In this document: positions 42,771 to 53,165 of the stretch, piece by piece
Layout: the number at the start of each line of letters is the position of its first letter
Position numbering within the stretch: the stretch's first letter is position 1
Source of the DNA: Coprinellus micaceus
Lineage: Eukaryota > Basidiomycota > Agaricomycetes > Agaricales > Psathyrellaceae
Assembly: GCA_951394405.1 (NCBI GenBank)
Contig: OX596343.1
Coordinates: 434,001-498,000 of the forward strand
DNA length: 64,000 nt
Direction: 5' to 3'
Program-made: the position numbers and the translations under genes
The notes under the pieces: generated by a model
Databases searched by the model: none
What the model was told of the DNA's origin: nothing
The model's input: the letters and a program-made list of their open reading frames with translations, nothing else

Positions 42771-45684
42771 ATGGCCATACTCTCGAAACCTGCACGAGAA
42801 TTCGTGCAGACACAGCGACGGCCGCTGGTCCTTGCGGCGCTGATCGTTGTGCTGCTCCGGTCGAGGTTGGGGTCGATAGGTAAGGAGGGCTTGGATGCGG
42901 TGAAGGAGAGGGTGGTAGGGAAGGGCAAAGGGAGAGCTGGGGTCAAGATGGATAAGGAGGAGAGTTTGAGGGTGTTGCAGAAGATATACGAGGAGGATCC
43001 TAATGATGAGGAGACCAAGGTATTGCTGGTGCCCTACCGGGATCGGGTGACGAAGGTGAGCTTTGCTTCTACGACTTCGGAGACGGTGCTGAAGTACGTG
43101 TGTAGGTCCCAATACGCCCCACACACCAGTCCAAACTGGATCAGGACAAAACGCACTTCCCCCTCCTCCCACCGTCCGCGCAGAACAAGCCGAACATCGA
43201 CCTCTCGTTCCTGCAGCAGCTCCGGGCGATCCTGCTGAGGATCGTGTTACCCCCGGGATCGTGGGACGGCAAGGGTACAAGTCCGCTGTGGAAGAGCAGG
43301 GAGGTAGGCGTGTTGACGCTGCATTCTGGGTTTCTCATCCTACGGACAGTGTTGAGCATCCTTGTCGCGAGACTTGACGGGCGGATTGTGAGGGACCTTG
43401 TGAAGGGAGATGGGAAGGGATTTCTGAAGGGGCTTGGGCTGTGGTTTGTCCTCGCGATTCCTAGTACATACACAAATTCTATGGTGAGTGGTTCTCAGTC
43501 CCATATCTCGTTTCGAAGACTAAGGTTTACTTAGATCCGACACCTGCAATCGATCCTCTCATTAAGCATGCGAACACGACTCTCTCGATACGTCAACGAT
43601 CTCTACCTCTCATCCTACCCAGACCTACGCTACTACCGCGTCTCCGCACATGGGCCCGCATCCACCGCCCCCGAAGGCGCAGAAGGCAAAGACTCCAAAG
43701 AGCCGCCAAAGACCCCCGGGGGCCTAGACGGCGTTGAGCAGTACATCACCGCTGACGTCGAGTCCTGGGCCTCTGCCATCGCCGGGATATACGGCAACCT
43801 ACTCAAACCATCGCTCGACATGCTACTCTTTACGTCGCAGCTCTCGAGGTCGTTGGGTGTACGGGGCACGGCGCTCCTCTTCTTGAATTACTATGGGACG
43901 GTCGCGATTCTAAGGGCGGTTACGCCGGCGTTTGGACGCTTGGCGAGTGTGGAGGCCAAGTTGGAAGGTGAATATAGAAGGGGCATGGGCAGGGTTGGAC
44001 GGGAGAGCGAGGAGATTGCTTTCTACAACGGAGGCCACAGGGAGAAGGATATCTTGACCAAGGCGTACCTCCGCTTGATCAAGCACGTAAACTCCATCTA
44101 CAAAGTAAGTACATCCTCTCCAACGCAGAGTTATGGCTGACGAGGGCTCCCACAGATCCGAATTGCCTACGAATGGACAGAAGACTTTGTGATCAAGTAC
44201 CTCTGGTCCGCTGCTGGCTACGCGCTCATCGCCGTTCCCATCCTCTTCACGCGCACGAAGCGTTCGCTTGGGCTTCAAACTACTCCGGGAGACGAAGCGC
44301 GCGAACAGGCGGGGAGGGACGAGGCCGTTGCAGGGCGCACCGAGACTTACATTTCCAACCGCCGCCTCCTACTCTCCCTTGCCGACGCTGGTGGCCGTCT
44401 CATGTACGCGTACAAAGACCTGCTCGAGCTCGCGGGCCTCACCACGCGTATCTACACCCTTGTCTCTACCCTGCACCAACTACCCCCACTCGAGACCCCG
44501 GCGATTCAGGCTGGAGAGGAGATCCTGGACCCCGAGGCGATTATACTGAAGAACGTCGACGTGAGGGTGCCAGGAAGCACAGAGGAGAATGGGATCCAGG
44601 AGATGGACCTGGTGTCGGACCTCACACTCATTATAAAGCCCGGCGAGCACCTTATGATCACGGGCAGCAACGGTGTGGGCAAGTCTGCCGTTGCCCGCGT
44701 CCTCGCAGGACTCTGGCCTGCCTTCGGCGACTCCCCCGCCATCCACCGCCCCTCCCCCTCTCCCACCGATGTCCAGAACAACAAGCCTCGGCAAACGCTC
44801 TTCGTTGTGCCGCAAAGATCGTATATGGTTACGGGCTCGCTGTTGGAGAACGTGATTTATCCGGATACGTATAATGACTTTTTGAAAAGCGGGCGGACGG
44901 AGGAGGAGTTGCAGGGGATTTTGGAGTGTGTGTTTTTGGGGTATTTGAAGGAGCGAGAGGGTGGGTGGGGGACGAGGAAGGAGTGGAGGGATGTGTTGAG
45001 TGGGGGTGAGAAGCAGAGGTTGGGCCTTGCGAGGGTGTTTTATAGGAGGCCGAAGTTTGCGGTTTTGGATGGTCAGTGAACTTGATTGCAGTGGAGCGTT
45101 GCGTTCGACCGACTGATGTTTTTTTTTTCCCTCTGTAGAGTGCACAAGTGCCGTGTCGAGTGATGTTGAAGGGAGGATGTACGAGAGTGCGAAGGCCCTT
45201 GGTATCACCCTCATTACCATCTCCCTCCGGTAAGCCATCGTTTTATGCTCTCAATTTACCTTTCTCCTCACCACTCTCTCGCAGACCATCCCTCATCAAG
45301 TATCACACACAACTCCTCACCCTCGTCGGTGAGGGCACCGGCAAGTGGACTTTGCAACGCATCGGCACGCCCGAGGAGCGCCTCAGCGTCGGCAGGGAAA
45401 TCGAGGCTCTTGAGAAGAAGCTTGCCGATGTCGAAGTTTGGGAGACGCGCGTCTCAGAGTTGGGGAGGATGCTTGGCGCGGAAAAGTGGGATCCCGAAGC
45501 TGAGAAGGTCGAGGCTGAGGCGAGGAGAGTCGAGAGGGATGTGGAAGGAGTGGAAAAGGTGGAGGAGGAGCCCGAGCCCGTCAACGACGATTTCGACGAG
45601 AGCGCGAGTGAGTTTGGGGCGCCGAGCGTTTCTGAGGACGGGAGCGAGGCGGTTGCTATTACTGAGAGTATGCTGCAGGAGTGA
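42771..45684 (+). CDS. Peroxisomal ABC half-transporter of the ABCD (Pxa) family
   Basis: Six exons (42771-43055, 43106-43483, 43535-44104, 44156-45071, 45139-45229, 45285-45684) sum to 880 codons, 879 residues. The family moves long-chain fatty acyl-CoA or fatty acids into peroxisomes for beta-oxidation, working as a dimer of half-transporters. An N-terminal membrane domain (LALIVVLL-type helix, [16 protein letters not shown], then the conserved [20 protein letters not shown] and [16 protein letters not shown]) precedes one nucleotide-binding domain. That domain has Walker [10 protein letters not shown], signature [14 protein letters not shown] and Walker B FAVLDE split by intron 4 with an intact [11 protein letters not shown]-loop. 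The switch position usually occupied by His (TI/V-S-H-RPSL) reads [12 protein letters not shown], with Leu instead of His. The C-terminal tail is a charged coiled coil plus an acidic stretch. Whether it is the Pxa1 or Pxa2 orthologue is not settled. Confidence 0.92.
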
Positions 45685-45887
45685 GGGGGCTGTGGGCAAC
45701 TTCACAAATGCAGTACGGTCGGTCGTACATAATGTGCGTCAGAGGATACCTTTTCATTATACCACTCGCAATCGGAGCCTTTTTTCATCAATCTGCTTTT
45801 GTGAATAGATGACCAGGTACTCCTGGATGGCTTCATCACATACGCACAACCTGCTTCAGACGTGGCGAACCAAGAACGCCTCGCACT
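45685..45887. other. Spacer between the ABC transporter and the F-box cluster
   Basis: Short 3' flank, no gene seen. Confidence 0.4.
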
Positions 45888-45897
45888 TAAGCGCCCA
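45888..45897 (+). promoter_or_regulatory. TAAGCGCCCA decamer upstream of F-box pseudogene C
   Basis: 111 bp before the ancestral ATG at 46009. The motif has survived although the gene is broken. Confidence 0.5.
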
Positions 45898-46008
45898 AGG
45901 CCGGGTTTCCGGAACGAACTATCTGATGCATCAATTCGGAGTTCCACTCACAGGCACAAGCCGAACTGTTGTGAATCACGACTTCTGCCCCTCGTCCTGA
46001 CCACCACC

Positions 46009-47505
46009 ATGCTCCGATTCTCCCCACTTGACGCCATGATTCAAGGCGGAATCGACCCCCGGACGAAGCTGATCGAACGGCGAAGAGCCATGCAGGAATG
46101 GGACAGGCTGGCATCCGAACGAGAGATGTTTCGACGTCTTTTGCCACCGTGTCGCCAACTCCCACTGAAATACTGTTGGAAATATTCATACTCGTCCACC
46201 TTGAAGCGAGGGGCGCTTCTCGGCAAGTCATTGCTCTCTGCAGAGTTTGCAAACTTTGGCGGGATGTAACAATTGGCACCCACCAACTGTGGAACGACCT
46301 CAAACTCCGAGACTAAGACGTCCTTTGGTGTGACGTTGACAAGATTTCACGTTGGTTAGGACGATGCGGAAGCCTCCCCAGGCGCCTAACGTTTGAAGAC
46401 TTCAGGACGTGTTCCACGGATCACGCCACGGGGAGTGACTGCTTCATGGTCAAGAGGATGACGGTGATGAAGCTCCTGACTCAAGGCCCAACGCTGCATG
46501 CTCTATATTTCCAAGAAATCACTCCAGATTGTTTCCATGAACTAGCAAAGCACATGAAGGAGGAGAAGACACAAGTTGTTCGTCCGTGGGACCGCCTGGA
46601 TTCGTTGACCATTAGCCTGTCGCTTCGCCACATCGAGGACCCCCCAACCCTTGACCAAATGCTCCTCCATTTACCCCCAGTTCGCACATTCGAGCTGAGG
46701 GGCCTACATGAGTCTTGGAAAACTTGACGACGCTACATACCGGGGGCCCACCTTTTGCCGATATCCTTGCGCTCTTGCCACTGTGCAAGAAGTTGGATAA
46801 CTTGTCCATGTCACCGGAGTACCGCGACGTACGACAACTTAACGACGATCAACATCTACTTCAACTCCCCACGTCCGCATCTTGCGTTTAGACAACATGT
46901 CATACGCAACGGTCGCCGCCCTTCCCCGATTGTTGAATACCCCCACCCTCGTCGATCTCAGCATCAGATTCGAGAATGACGATTATTTCAACTCGGAATC
47001 CGACGAAGACGACGATGTGGTAAAGCCCGTCACTCATCATCGAGCCGATATGGTCAACGGGCTCACGACATTCATCCGGCAATTCGAGGCGACCATCCTT
47101 CGGCTTCGCCTCTACGACTTGAGGATTTCTCTCCAAGGCGTAGAGCGGCTGCTCTTTAGTTTGCCGTCTGTGACCCATCTCGCCCTCATCAGCGTCACAA
47201 TGCTCAGCACCTTTTTCCGAAATGTGGATCACGACTCTTCCGACAACCATCTACGACTGCTCCCTCGTTTAAAGTCACTTCGACTCTGTTTTATGCCCGA
47301 TTGCTTCCCTTACGAGGAGGTTTGCACATTCTTTGCTGACCGCGCCCATCTCCCCCGAATTTCGAGACGCTGAAGACTCTCAGGTTGGAAACGGACCCTG
47401 ACACCGCTGAAAGATATGAAGCCACCCCAGCGGGCGATCTTCGGAGTGCCATGCTGAGGTTGAGTAGGCTTGGGGTGGATGTGTATATTTACCGAGCGTA
47501 TTGAT
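46009..47505 (+). pseudogene. F-box-like gene copy C, multiply frameshifted
   Basis: The leader CTGACCACCACC-ATG and the family layout are present, but the frame is broken at least four times. A shortened coiled coil (LIERRRAMQEWDRLASEREM) runs into a shift near 46150. The frame resumes with TEILLEIFILVHLEARGASR and VCRVCKLWRDVTIGTHQLWN, meets a TAA in LKLRD-stop near 46315, and continues as DKISRWLGRCGSLPRRLTFE and MKLLTQGPTLHALYFQEI. A second shift near 46725 and a third near 46880 precede TVAALPRLLNTPTLVDLSIR and FTTFIRQFEATI-like blocks. A last shift near 47370 leads to the tail RLSRLGVDVYIYRAY and the stop at 47505. The similarity is closest in spirit to copy F. It is unlikely to make a full protein. 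Confidence 0.85.
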
Positions 47506-47904
47506 TGTATGTGTGTGCACTGCGGTCTGTACCACACGAAATTTATCTAACGCCCCTGACCGCAGGCAAGATCACTACAGGCCCACAGGCCCTCACCCTC
47601 CCATTTCCGCTTTCTATATCAACCGTTCACCCGACTTCTCCGCCCGTACCATTGCCACCAACCGCCCGAAAGGCGCTTCTCGTTTATATATCTTCCTCTA
47701 GCTCTCTATCTGCGTTGGTTGGATTCATCGTAGTTATAATTTCCCTGATCGCGATATTAATATCGTTCTAACCCTTTGAGGTCACCCTCAGGTAGAACTG
47801 CTACTAAGCAGTACGCCGCAGTCCAATGTATCTAGATGTGTGGTCAAACCCTACCCACTGGCGTTCAATTTGCGCACCCGAAACAGTCTCCAGGTGACGG
47901 CCTT

Positions 47905-47914
47905 TAAGCGCCCA
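47905..47914 (+). promoter_or_regulatory. TAAGCGCCCA decamer upstream of F-box copy D
   Basis: 76 bp before the ATG at 47991, the shortest spacing in the family. Confidence 0.5.
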
Positions 47915-47990
47915 TGTCAAGCCGCGTTGCCGAAATGTGATGGCGAAGTCTGTCGGAGTCCCATTCACAGCCTTCCTCCTGACCACCACC

Positions 47991-49604
47991 ATGGAACGGT
48001 ACTCGGAACTCCTCTCAAGCAACTCTCCTCCCGAACTTGCAGAGCTTGCAGCCATTCAAGAAGATATCAACACCCGGGCGAAGAGGATCGGTCGATTACA
48101 GCTCGAACTCCAGAGGCTCGATGCCGAACGAAGAAGGATCGAGGAAGAGTGGCTCAGGGCCCAGGAGGAGCATGAAGCGTTACACAGCCTTCTGTCTCCC
48201 CTTCGCCGTTTCCCAGCAGAGACTCTGTCCGAAATTTTCATGGCCGTATATAACAACGCAGATTGGCATTCCTACTATAAACCCGATGAGACGACTACTC
48301 GTGTAGTCCAGGTTTGCAGAGTGTCGAAGCGCTGGCGTGACGTCGCAATCGGCACCCCTGGACTCTGGAGCTCCTTAATCTTACTCCCAAGTGACCGATT
48401 TTGCCTCAACATCGCCAAAATATCAAGCTGGTTGGAACGCTCTGCCAACGTTGCCAGACATCTCGAGCTTAGAGAGCTTAAACGTTGCCGTCACGGTACA
48501 GACACAGGCCACTGCCGCCTGCCCAACCGATGGTCGCTGGGAAAGCTCCTGAGCGAAGGTCCAGTGCTACACTCCTTGCATCTCAATGGGGTGTACCCGG
48601 AGTGTCTCCAAGAGCTCGCGCAACACATGAAGGACCAGCGAGCCGATGCCACGAGGCCGTGGGACTCGTTGAAGTGCCTGACACTTTCACTGGGTTGCAG
48701 GGGAGAAACCCCTTCAACTCTTGACCTCTCCCACTTGCCCTTGGTTCGCTCACTCCGGCTTCAGAACCATCCGGGACACTACAAAGGCCTAGGGCCGGTC
48801 CCGTCACCCCCCGCCGACGACGCCTTCCTGCCGAATCTAACAAGTCTTATTATCCGGGGCATGGCCATTCGCCCTATCTTCGAGTTGTTGCCATTCTGCA
48901 CCGACCTGCAAGAGTTGACGATGGAGCCGTACTATCAAGTCGGCAACGAGCTCCGTGGAAACAAACAGCCCTGCCTCCTTCCTAACGTACGAACGCTGCG
49001 CCTGGAAGATTGGACGCGCGGACAAGTTAAAATCCTCCCCAAACTCTTGCGTACACCAGCCCTTGTTGACCTCCTCATCCGCTTTGACGAAAGCCGACGC
49101 GACGTGGGGGATGGTTCAGACGAAGACAGCAAGGAGGATCCCATTGGTATGATTGACGGCTTTACCTCGTTCATCGAAGGATCCGAGGCGACTGTCCAAC
49201 GTCTCCGCATCGAAGAACTCTATACTTCGTCGAGGAGCTTGCAGCGAATGCTTATGAATGCATCGTCCGTGGTTGATTTGACCTTCGACAACGTTCAGGA
49301 GATAGACTTCACCCATTTCCTCCCCTCTGCCAACCCCGCTTCCGAACATCGCTCCCTGCTTCTCCCGCGCCTAACCTCACTTCGACTCGTCTCTATGATC
49401 GATGACTTAGGGATCGAGGAATTGTGCGACATCTTTGCGCGCGGAGTCACACGGCATTCGACATTCAAGACACTCAACTTCGAGGTGGGAGCCCGGACCC
49501 TCCGTAGCTACGAGACCATGCAATCGAACGACCTTCGGAGTGCGGTTTCAAGGCTAAGGAAGCTTGGGGTAGACGTCTTTGTTTCCTCTGATATGGAGCG
49601 TTAA
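47991..49604 (+). CDS. F-box-like/LRR-type protein, copy D (537 aa)
   Basis: Intronless and intact. I place the start at 47991 (MERYSELLSSNSPPEL), because every copy shares the leader CTCCTGACCACCACC-ATGGA, although the frame is open a further 54 nt upstream. An N-terminal coiled coil (IGRLQLELQRLDAERRRIEE) is followed by the F-box-like RRFPAETLSEIF, then VCRVSKRWRDVAIGTPGLWS and a leucine-rich C-terminal region with repeats such as LLPNVRTLRLEDW and LRTPALVDLLIRF. F-box-like proteins of this type are expected to be Skp1-Cullin adaptors with diverging substrate surfaces. Such families are strongly expanded in Agaricomycetes. Its broken counterpart is copy B, on the other strand 8-46 kb away. 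Confidence 0.85.
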   Translation: MERYSELLSSNSPPELAELAAIQEDINTRAKRIGRLQLELQRLDAERRRIEEEWLRAQEEHEALHSLLSPLRRFPAETLSEIFMAVYNNADWHSYYKPDETTTRVVQVCRVSKRWRDVAIGTPGLWSSLILLPSDRFCLNIAKISSWLERSANVARHLELRELKRCRHGTDTGHCRLPNRWSLGKLLSEGPVLHSLHLNGVYPECLQELAQHMKDQRADATRPWDSLKCLTLSLGCRGETPSTLDLSHLPLVRSLRLQNHPGHYKGLGPVPSPPADDAFLPNLTSLIIRGMAIRPIFELLPFCTDLQELTMEPYYQVGNELRGNKQPCLLPNVRTLRLEDWTRGQVKILPKLLRTPALVDLLIRFDESRRDVGDGSDEDSKEDPIGMIDGFTSFIEGSEATVQRLRIEELYTSSRSLQRMLMNASSVVDLTFDNVQEIDFTHFLPSANPASEHRSLLLPRLTSLRLVSMIDDLGIEELCDIFARGVTRHSTFKTLNFEVGARTLRSYETMQSNDLRSAVSRLRKLGVDVFVSSDMER

Positions 49605-49993
49605 TTGCATGTGTCGTATGTCTGCGCTTAGCGCATGATCTGCCATTGTCACCGTCTATCGGTCCCACAGGCATCCTCATGACTTCCCTCCGCACTCTGC
49701 GATCACGGTCATAACCTGATTTCCTGAGGACGTCTCTGTCAACCTTCTCAACCGCTCGTCCAACGCTCTGGGCCCTTGCCATTTCTCTGAGGAGTGCATG
49801 CTATAATACTGATCATGATTGCTTGACACCGTTTTTGCAATTGACACCTGCCGTACCCTTGCTTGTACCAAACCATCTTATATCTTCTCTAGTATACCTT
49901 TAAACGCAGCGCTGAGATCTTCAGAAGCGTAGACAACCAAGCCTGGCTCTCGTACTTTCAATCCCATCAACCCAAGCCTTGTACGAAATATAA
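49605..49993. other. Duplicated spacer between F-box copies D and E
   Basis: About 49677-49880 matches the inverse of about 1600-1790 at high identity, for example GTACGGCAGGTGTCAATTGC on the minus strand. The spacer is therefore part of the inverted segmental duplication. Confidence 0.75.
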
Positions 49994-50003
49994 TAAGCGC
50001 CCA
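49994..50003 (+). promoter_or_regulatory. TAAGCGCCCA decamer upstream of F-box copy E
   Basis: 96 bp before the ATG at 50100, identical spacing to copy A. The extended context TAAGCGCCCAAAGCCC is shared with copy F. Confidence 0.55.
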
Positions 50004-50099
50004 AAGCCCGGTAGGCCGAGGCTGAATCGGCGTGATCTTGAAGTCATTGATGCATCACCGTCAGAGTTCCTTACACAGCCTTTCCTCCTGACCAACACC

Positions 50100-51812
50100 A
50101 TGGAAGGCTATTCTCGACTCCTCTCCAGCAACGTCGCCCCTGAACCAGTGGAAGTTACTACCATTCAGGAGGGTATTGATGCCCGTACGAAGGCTATCGG
50201 CCAACTGGACCTTGAGGAGCTATGGGTGGATGACGAGCTTCAAGGATTGGAGACGCAGCGTCGGGGAATTCAGGGGGAGGGTTGGGAGCTTGAAGCGCTG
50301 TTACTCGAGGAGGAACTTCAACGGTGGGAGACACAGCGCCAGCAAATCCAGGAGGAGCGTTACAACCTTTCGAATGAACGCGCAGCATTGCGTAGCCTAT
50401 TGACCCCATTTGGTCGATTACCGGCAGAGATCCTGTCGGAAGTCTTCATGGTCGTACACGACAAGACCGACAGGTTCAGGAGATCCTCCCAAGTACTCGC
50501 CCTCTGCGAGGTCTCCAGCCAGTGCCGTGACATTGCGTTCGGTACTCCCCGACTATGGAACCGCCTCAGCCTTGATGCGACAGCCCTGGAAGGCTGTAGT
50601 GTCGAGAAAATATCGACCTGGCTTGGACGCTCTGGCAGCCTCCCCAGAACTCTCCAATTTAGCCATCTCAAACATGTGTGCTACTATCCACATACACCGG
50701 GATCCGAATGTAATCTGGTCAAGACCCCTGAACTGCTGAGACTTCTAGCGAAAGGGCCGCTCGTCCATGAGCTGTCCCTTACTCGAATCCATTCGGATTG
50801 CCTTCAAGATTTGGCAAGACACATGAGCGAGCAGCCCTCCGATGCCGTTCGACCGTGGGGGATGCTGGAAACCCTGGCCGTCGATGTGGAACCACGGCCG
50901 CACCGGGACTGGCCAGCGCTTCCACATCTCCTCTCCCATTTGCCTCCGGTCCATTGTTTCAATATCCGTTCGTGGGGCCAGAGTGCTCCCCAAGCACCCA
51001 CCACCAGCAACTCCATGCTGGGCCACCTAACGACTCTCGCGATTGAGCACGTCCCTATATCGCCCATCCTTCAGCTCTTGCTTTTGTGCAAGAATTTACA
51101 GGAGTTGACGATGGCCCCTAATTATTCCCATAACTCTTCGCTCAACCACGCTCAGGCTCCACTCCTCCCTCATCTACGAGTCCTGCGGTTACGTGGCTTC
51201 GCATACGAAATCGTCAGCAGACTCCCCCAGCTCCTACACACCCCGGCTCTAGTCGAGCTTGAGGTCTCATTCTTCGATCCCTCCGACGATTATTACTACG
51301 GGGGTGCTGAAGAAGAAACATATTCAGAGCCGGAACCCCTCTTCGACATGGTAACTGGTCTCACGTCCTTCGCCCGGCAGTCCGAAGCGACTGTCCGGCG
51401 GATCGTGATCAGGAACCTGAATATATCTTCCCCTGGGTTAGAGCGGATGCTCCTCAACCTGCCCCTTGTGACCGATCTGACTCTTAACCGCGTCAGGATG
51501 GGTAGCACCGCTTTCCAAGCTAGTGATCGCCTTATGTACAGTCATTGTCAAACGCAATTCCTCCCTCGTTTAGAGAGGCTCGAGCTCTCCCATATGCTAA
51601 ACAACTTCCCGTTTGAGGACGTGTGCGATTTCTTTGCGCACCGAGCCGCCCACCCTCCTCAATCCGAGGCATTTAGGAGCCTCGTACTGGGGCTGGATCT
51701 CGCCGACCTTCGAAGTTATGACACCATGCCGGAGAACGAGCTCCGGAACGCGGTGTCAAAGTTGAGGAGGCTAGGGGTCGAGGTCTGGGTTTTCTCCAAG
51801 CTAGAGCTTTAG
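50100..51812 (+). CDS. F-box-like/LRR-type protein, copy E (570 aa)
   Basis: Intronless and intact, with the start fixed by the shared leader. The coiled coil is longer than in copy D because of a partial internal repeat (DDELQGLETQRRGIQGEG and EEELQRWETQRQQIQEER). The F-box-like motif is GRLPAEILSEVFMVV, then ALCEVSSQCRDIAFGTPRLW, where the family's usual VSKxWRD is VSSQCRD. LRR-like blocks follow (LLPHLRVLRLRGF, LLHTPALVELEVSF, FARQSEATVRRIVI, LPRLERLELSHM), then a conserved C-terminus (ELRNAVSKLRRLGVEVWVFS). It is the close inverted paralogue of copy A at the left window edge. Role as for the family, substrate unknown. Confidence 0.87.
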   Translation: MEGYSRLLSSNVAPEPVEVTTIQEGIDARTKAIGQLDLEELWVDDELQGLETQRRGIQGEGWELEALLLEEELQRWETQRQQIQEERYNLSNERAALRSLLTPFGRLPAEILSEVFMVVHDKTDRFRRSSQVLALCEVSSQCRDIAFGTPRLWNRLSLDATALEGCSVEKISTWLGRSGSLPRTLQFSHLKHVCYYPHTPGSECNLVKTPELLRLLAKGPLVHELSLTRIHSDCLQDLARHMSEQPSDAVRPWGMLETLAVDVEPRPHRDWPALPHLLSHLPPVHCFNIRSWGQSAPQAPTTSNSMLGHLTTLAIEHVPISPILQLLLLCKNLQELTMAPNYSHNSSLNHAQAPLLPHLRVLRLRGFAYEIVSRLPQLLHTPALVELEVSFFDPSDDYYYGGAEEETYSEPEPLFDMVTGLTSFARQSEATVRRIVIRNLNISSPGLERMLLNLPLVTDLTLNRVRMGSTAFQASDRLMYSHCQTQFLPRLERLELSHMLNNFPFEDVCDFFAHRAAHPPQSEAFRSLVLGLDLADLRSYDTMPENELRNAVSKLRRLGVEVWVFSKLEL

Positions 51813-52243
51813 TTGTGTGTATGTCTCCGGTTAGCATAAATTTCTACCACATTCTAGAGGGCCATACCACAGGGCTTCGCGTTCTGAGGTAGCGGCCAAC
51901 ATCCTCGAGCGCATGGAACCCTTCGTCGTCCTTGCCAGTATTAGCTCGTTGCACACTCCCAGCCTTTTCCATCTGTCCTACGGAACACAAATATCTTGGC
52001 GCCTACCTATCAATATACCCGTATCCCTGATCGTATCTAGCAACCTTGTATCTTCCTCAACGGAATCTCTCAACACGGGCCTTGAAATCTTATTTACAAA
52101 ACAAAGAGTCCTACCTCTGAACAATGGGCGTGGAAAATTTTGCTCGTCTTTCCTGATTTCGAGAAAGCCCGATCAAGGCGATTAAGCATCCCCCTACTTT
52201 CAACCCAACCTGGGACAATTTGAACTCGAAGGCCTAATAGTAC

Positions 52244-52253
52244 TAAGCGCCCA
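52244..52253 (+). promoter_or_regulatory. TAAGCGCCCA decamer of copy F, displaced by a MITE
   Basis: It now lies 912 bp before the ATG at 53166. Subtracting the 803-bp MITE and one 5-bp target copy leaves 104 bp, inside the 76-111 bp range of the other copies. Confidence 0.6.
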
Positions 52254-52287
52254 AAGCCCCGCCAGCTGAGCCCGTGCCGTAAGCGCC

Positions 52288-52292
52288 GGTGT
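52288..52292. repeat. Left 5-bp target duplication (GGTGT) of the 803-bp MITE
   Basis: GGTGT directly precedes the left TIR; the second copy is 53096-53100. Confidence 0.85.
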
Positions 52293-53095
52293 GTACGGTC
52301 GGCGGGAAGTCCAAGGATGGATTTCCCGCGCGAGCGATGGGTGATGGGCAATTTCCACAGACGCTCTGACCTTGGAAGGTCGATTACGGGCTCAAATAAT
52401 GGTGGGTTCTGGTAGGGGAAGGCTGTGTGTACTTGGAATGAATATGGATGGTATCCAGGGATTCATTGGCGGTCATGGAACGCCCGGGGAGCGATAGGGG
52501 TTAGCAAAGCGAATTCCGAATATGGAGAACGCCCCTATCTCGGTGGGTAGCTCTTGAATCTCCTGCTGCGAACAGCGTCTACAGCCCGTGTAGGGGCATT
52601 TTAGTTGGTAGAGCATTCCATAGTCTGCCTTGGTCATAACACTGTTGCCCCAGTCGCTTTTGATAGTGACAAATGGGGGTAGCATTCGCTGAAGCAAACT
52701 CGCGAGCCCACCAACGCCGTCGGGTGAAGGATTTACTTCTCCGAGTACACCATCTAGCCTAGACGCACCAGTGGGCAACCCGCAGGATTGTAGTCAAGAT
52801 AAAATGTCTCTTGGTGCTAAACGGGGCGTGGCGTCCATCTTCTGAATCGAGTCCCTTCAAAGCCGTTTCTTTTTCCTTCGAGATATGGAGGAAATGTTGC
52901 CTGGAGCACCCATAATTTCGCCACAGCGAGCACACGTGTCACAAGTGACTCTTATTGAAGTTCTTCAATTTTAACACAATTTCAGGACCCAGAACAAGGG
53001 TATGGTGGGCTAGAAGCCCACCCAGACCTACTCGGCGGGCGCCGAAAAGATCACTCGCGCGGGAAATTCATCCTTGGACTTCCCGCCGACCGTAC
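52293..53095. mobile_element. 803-bp MITE with 45-bp TIRs in the promoter of F-box copy F
   Basis: The left TIR 52293-52337 begins GTACGGTCGGCGGGAAGTCC, and the reverse complement of 53051-53095 matches it except for two transitions. GGTGT flanks both sides. There is no transposase inside. The 5-bp duplication and long GC-rich TIR do not identify a superfamily by themselves. A 101-residue open frame sits in the interior on the minus strand (listed separately). The insertion is in the 5' flank of an intact F-box gene. Confidence 0.9.
52473..52778 (-). CDS. Possible captured gene fragment inside the MITE
   Basis: The open frame contains protein-like text (LLQRMLPPFVTIKSDWGNSV, MLYQLKCPYTGCRRCSQQEI, ELPTEIGAFSIFGIRFANPY), including a C-x4-C-x2-C arrangement. 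It lacks a convincing start and any neighbouring exon. It may be a piece of a host or transposon gene carried by the MITE. Expression is doubtful. Confidence 0.3.
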   Translation of the reverse strand: MPTGASRLDGVLGEVNPSPDGVGGLASLLQRMLPPFVTIKSDWGNSVMTKADYGMLYQLKCPYTGCRRCSQQEIQELPTEIGAFSIFGIRFANPYRSPGVP

Positions 53096-53165
53096 GGTGT
53101 GATGTTTAACTCGTTGATGTATCACCGTCGGAGTTCCGTCCACGCGCTTTCTCCTGACCATCACC

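Noticed and set aside
44480..45238. A 252-residue frame antisense to the ABC transporter
   Set aside because: Shadow of a GC-rich coding exon; no independent motif.
47937..47990. An 18-codon upstream extension of F-box copy D
   Set aside because: The extension has no place in copies E and F, and the conserved leader points to the ATG at 47991.
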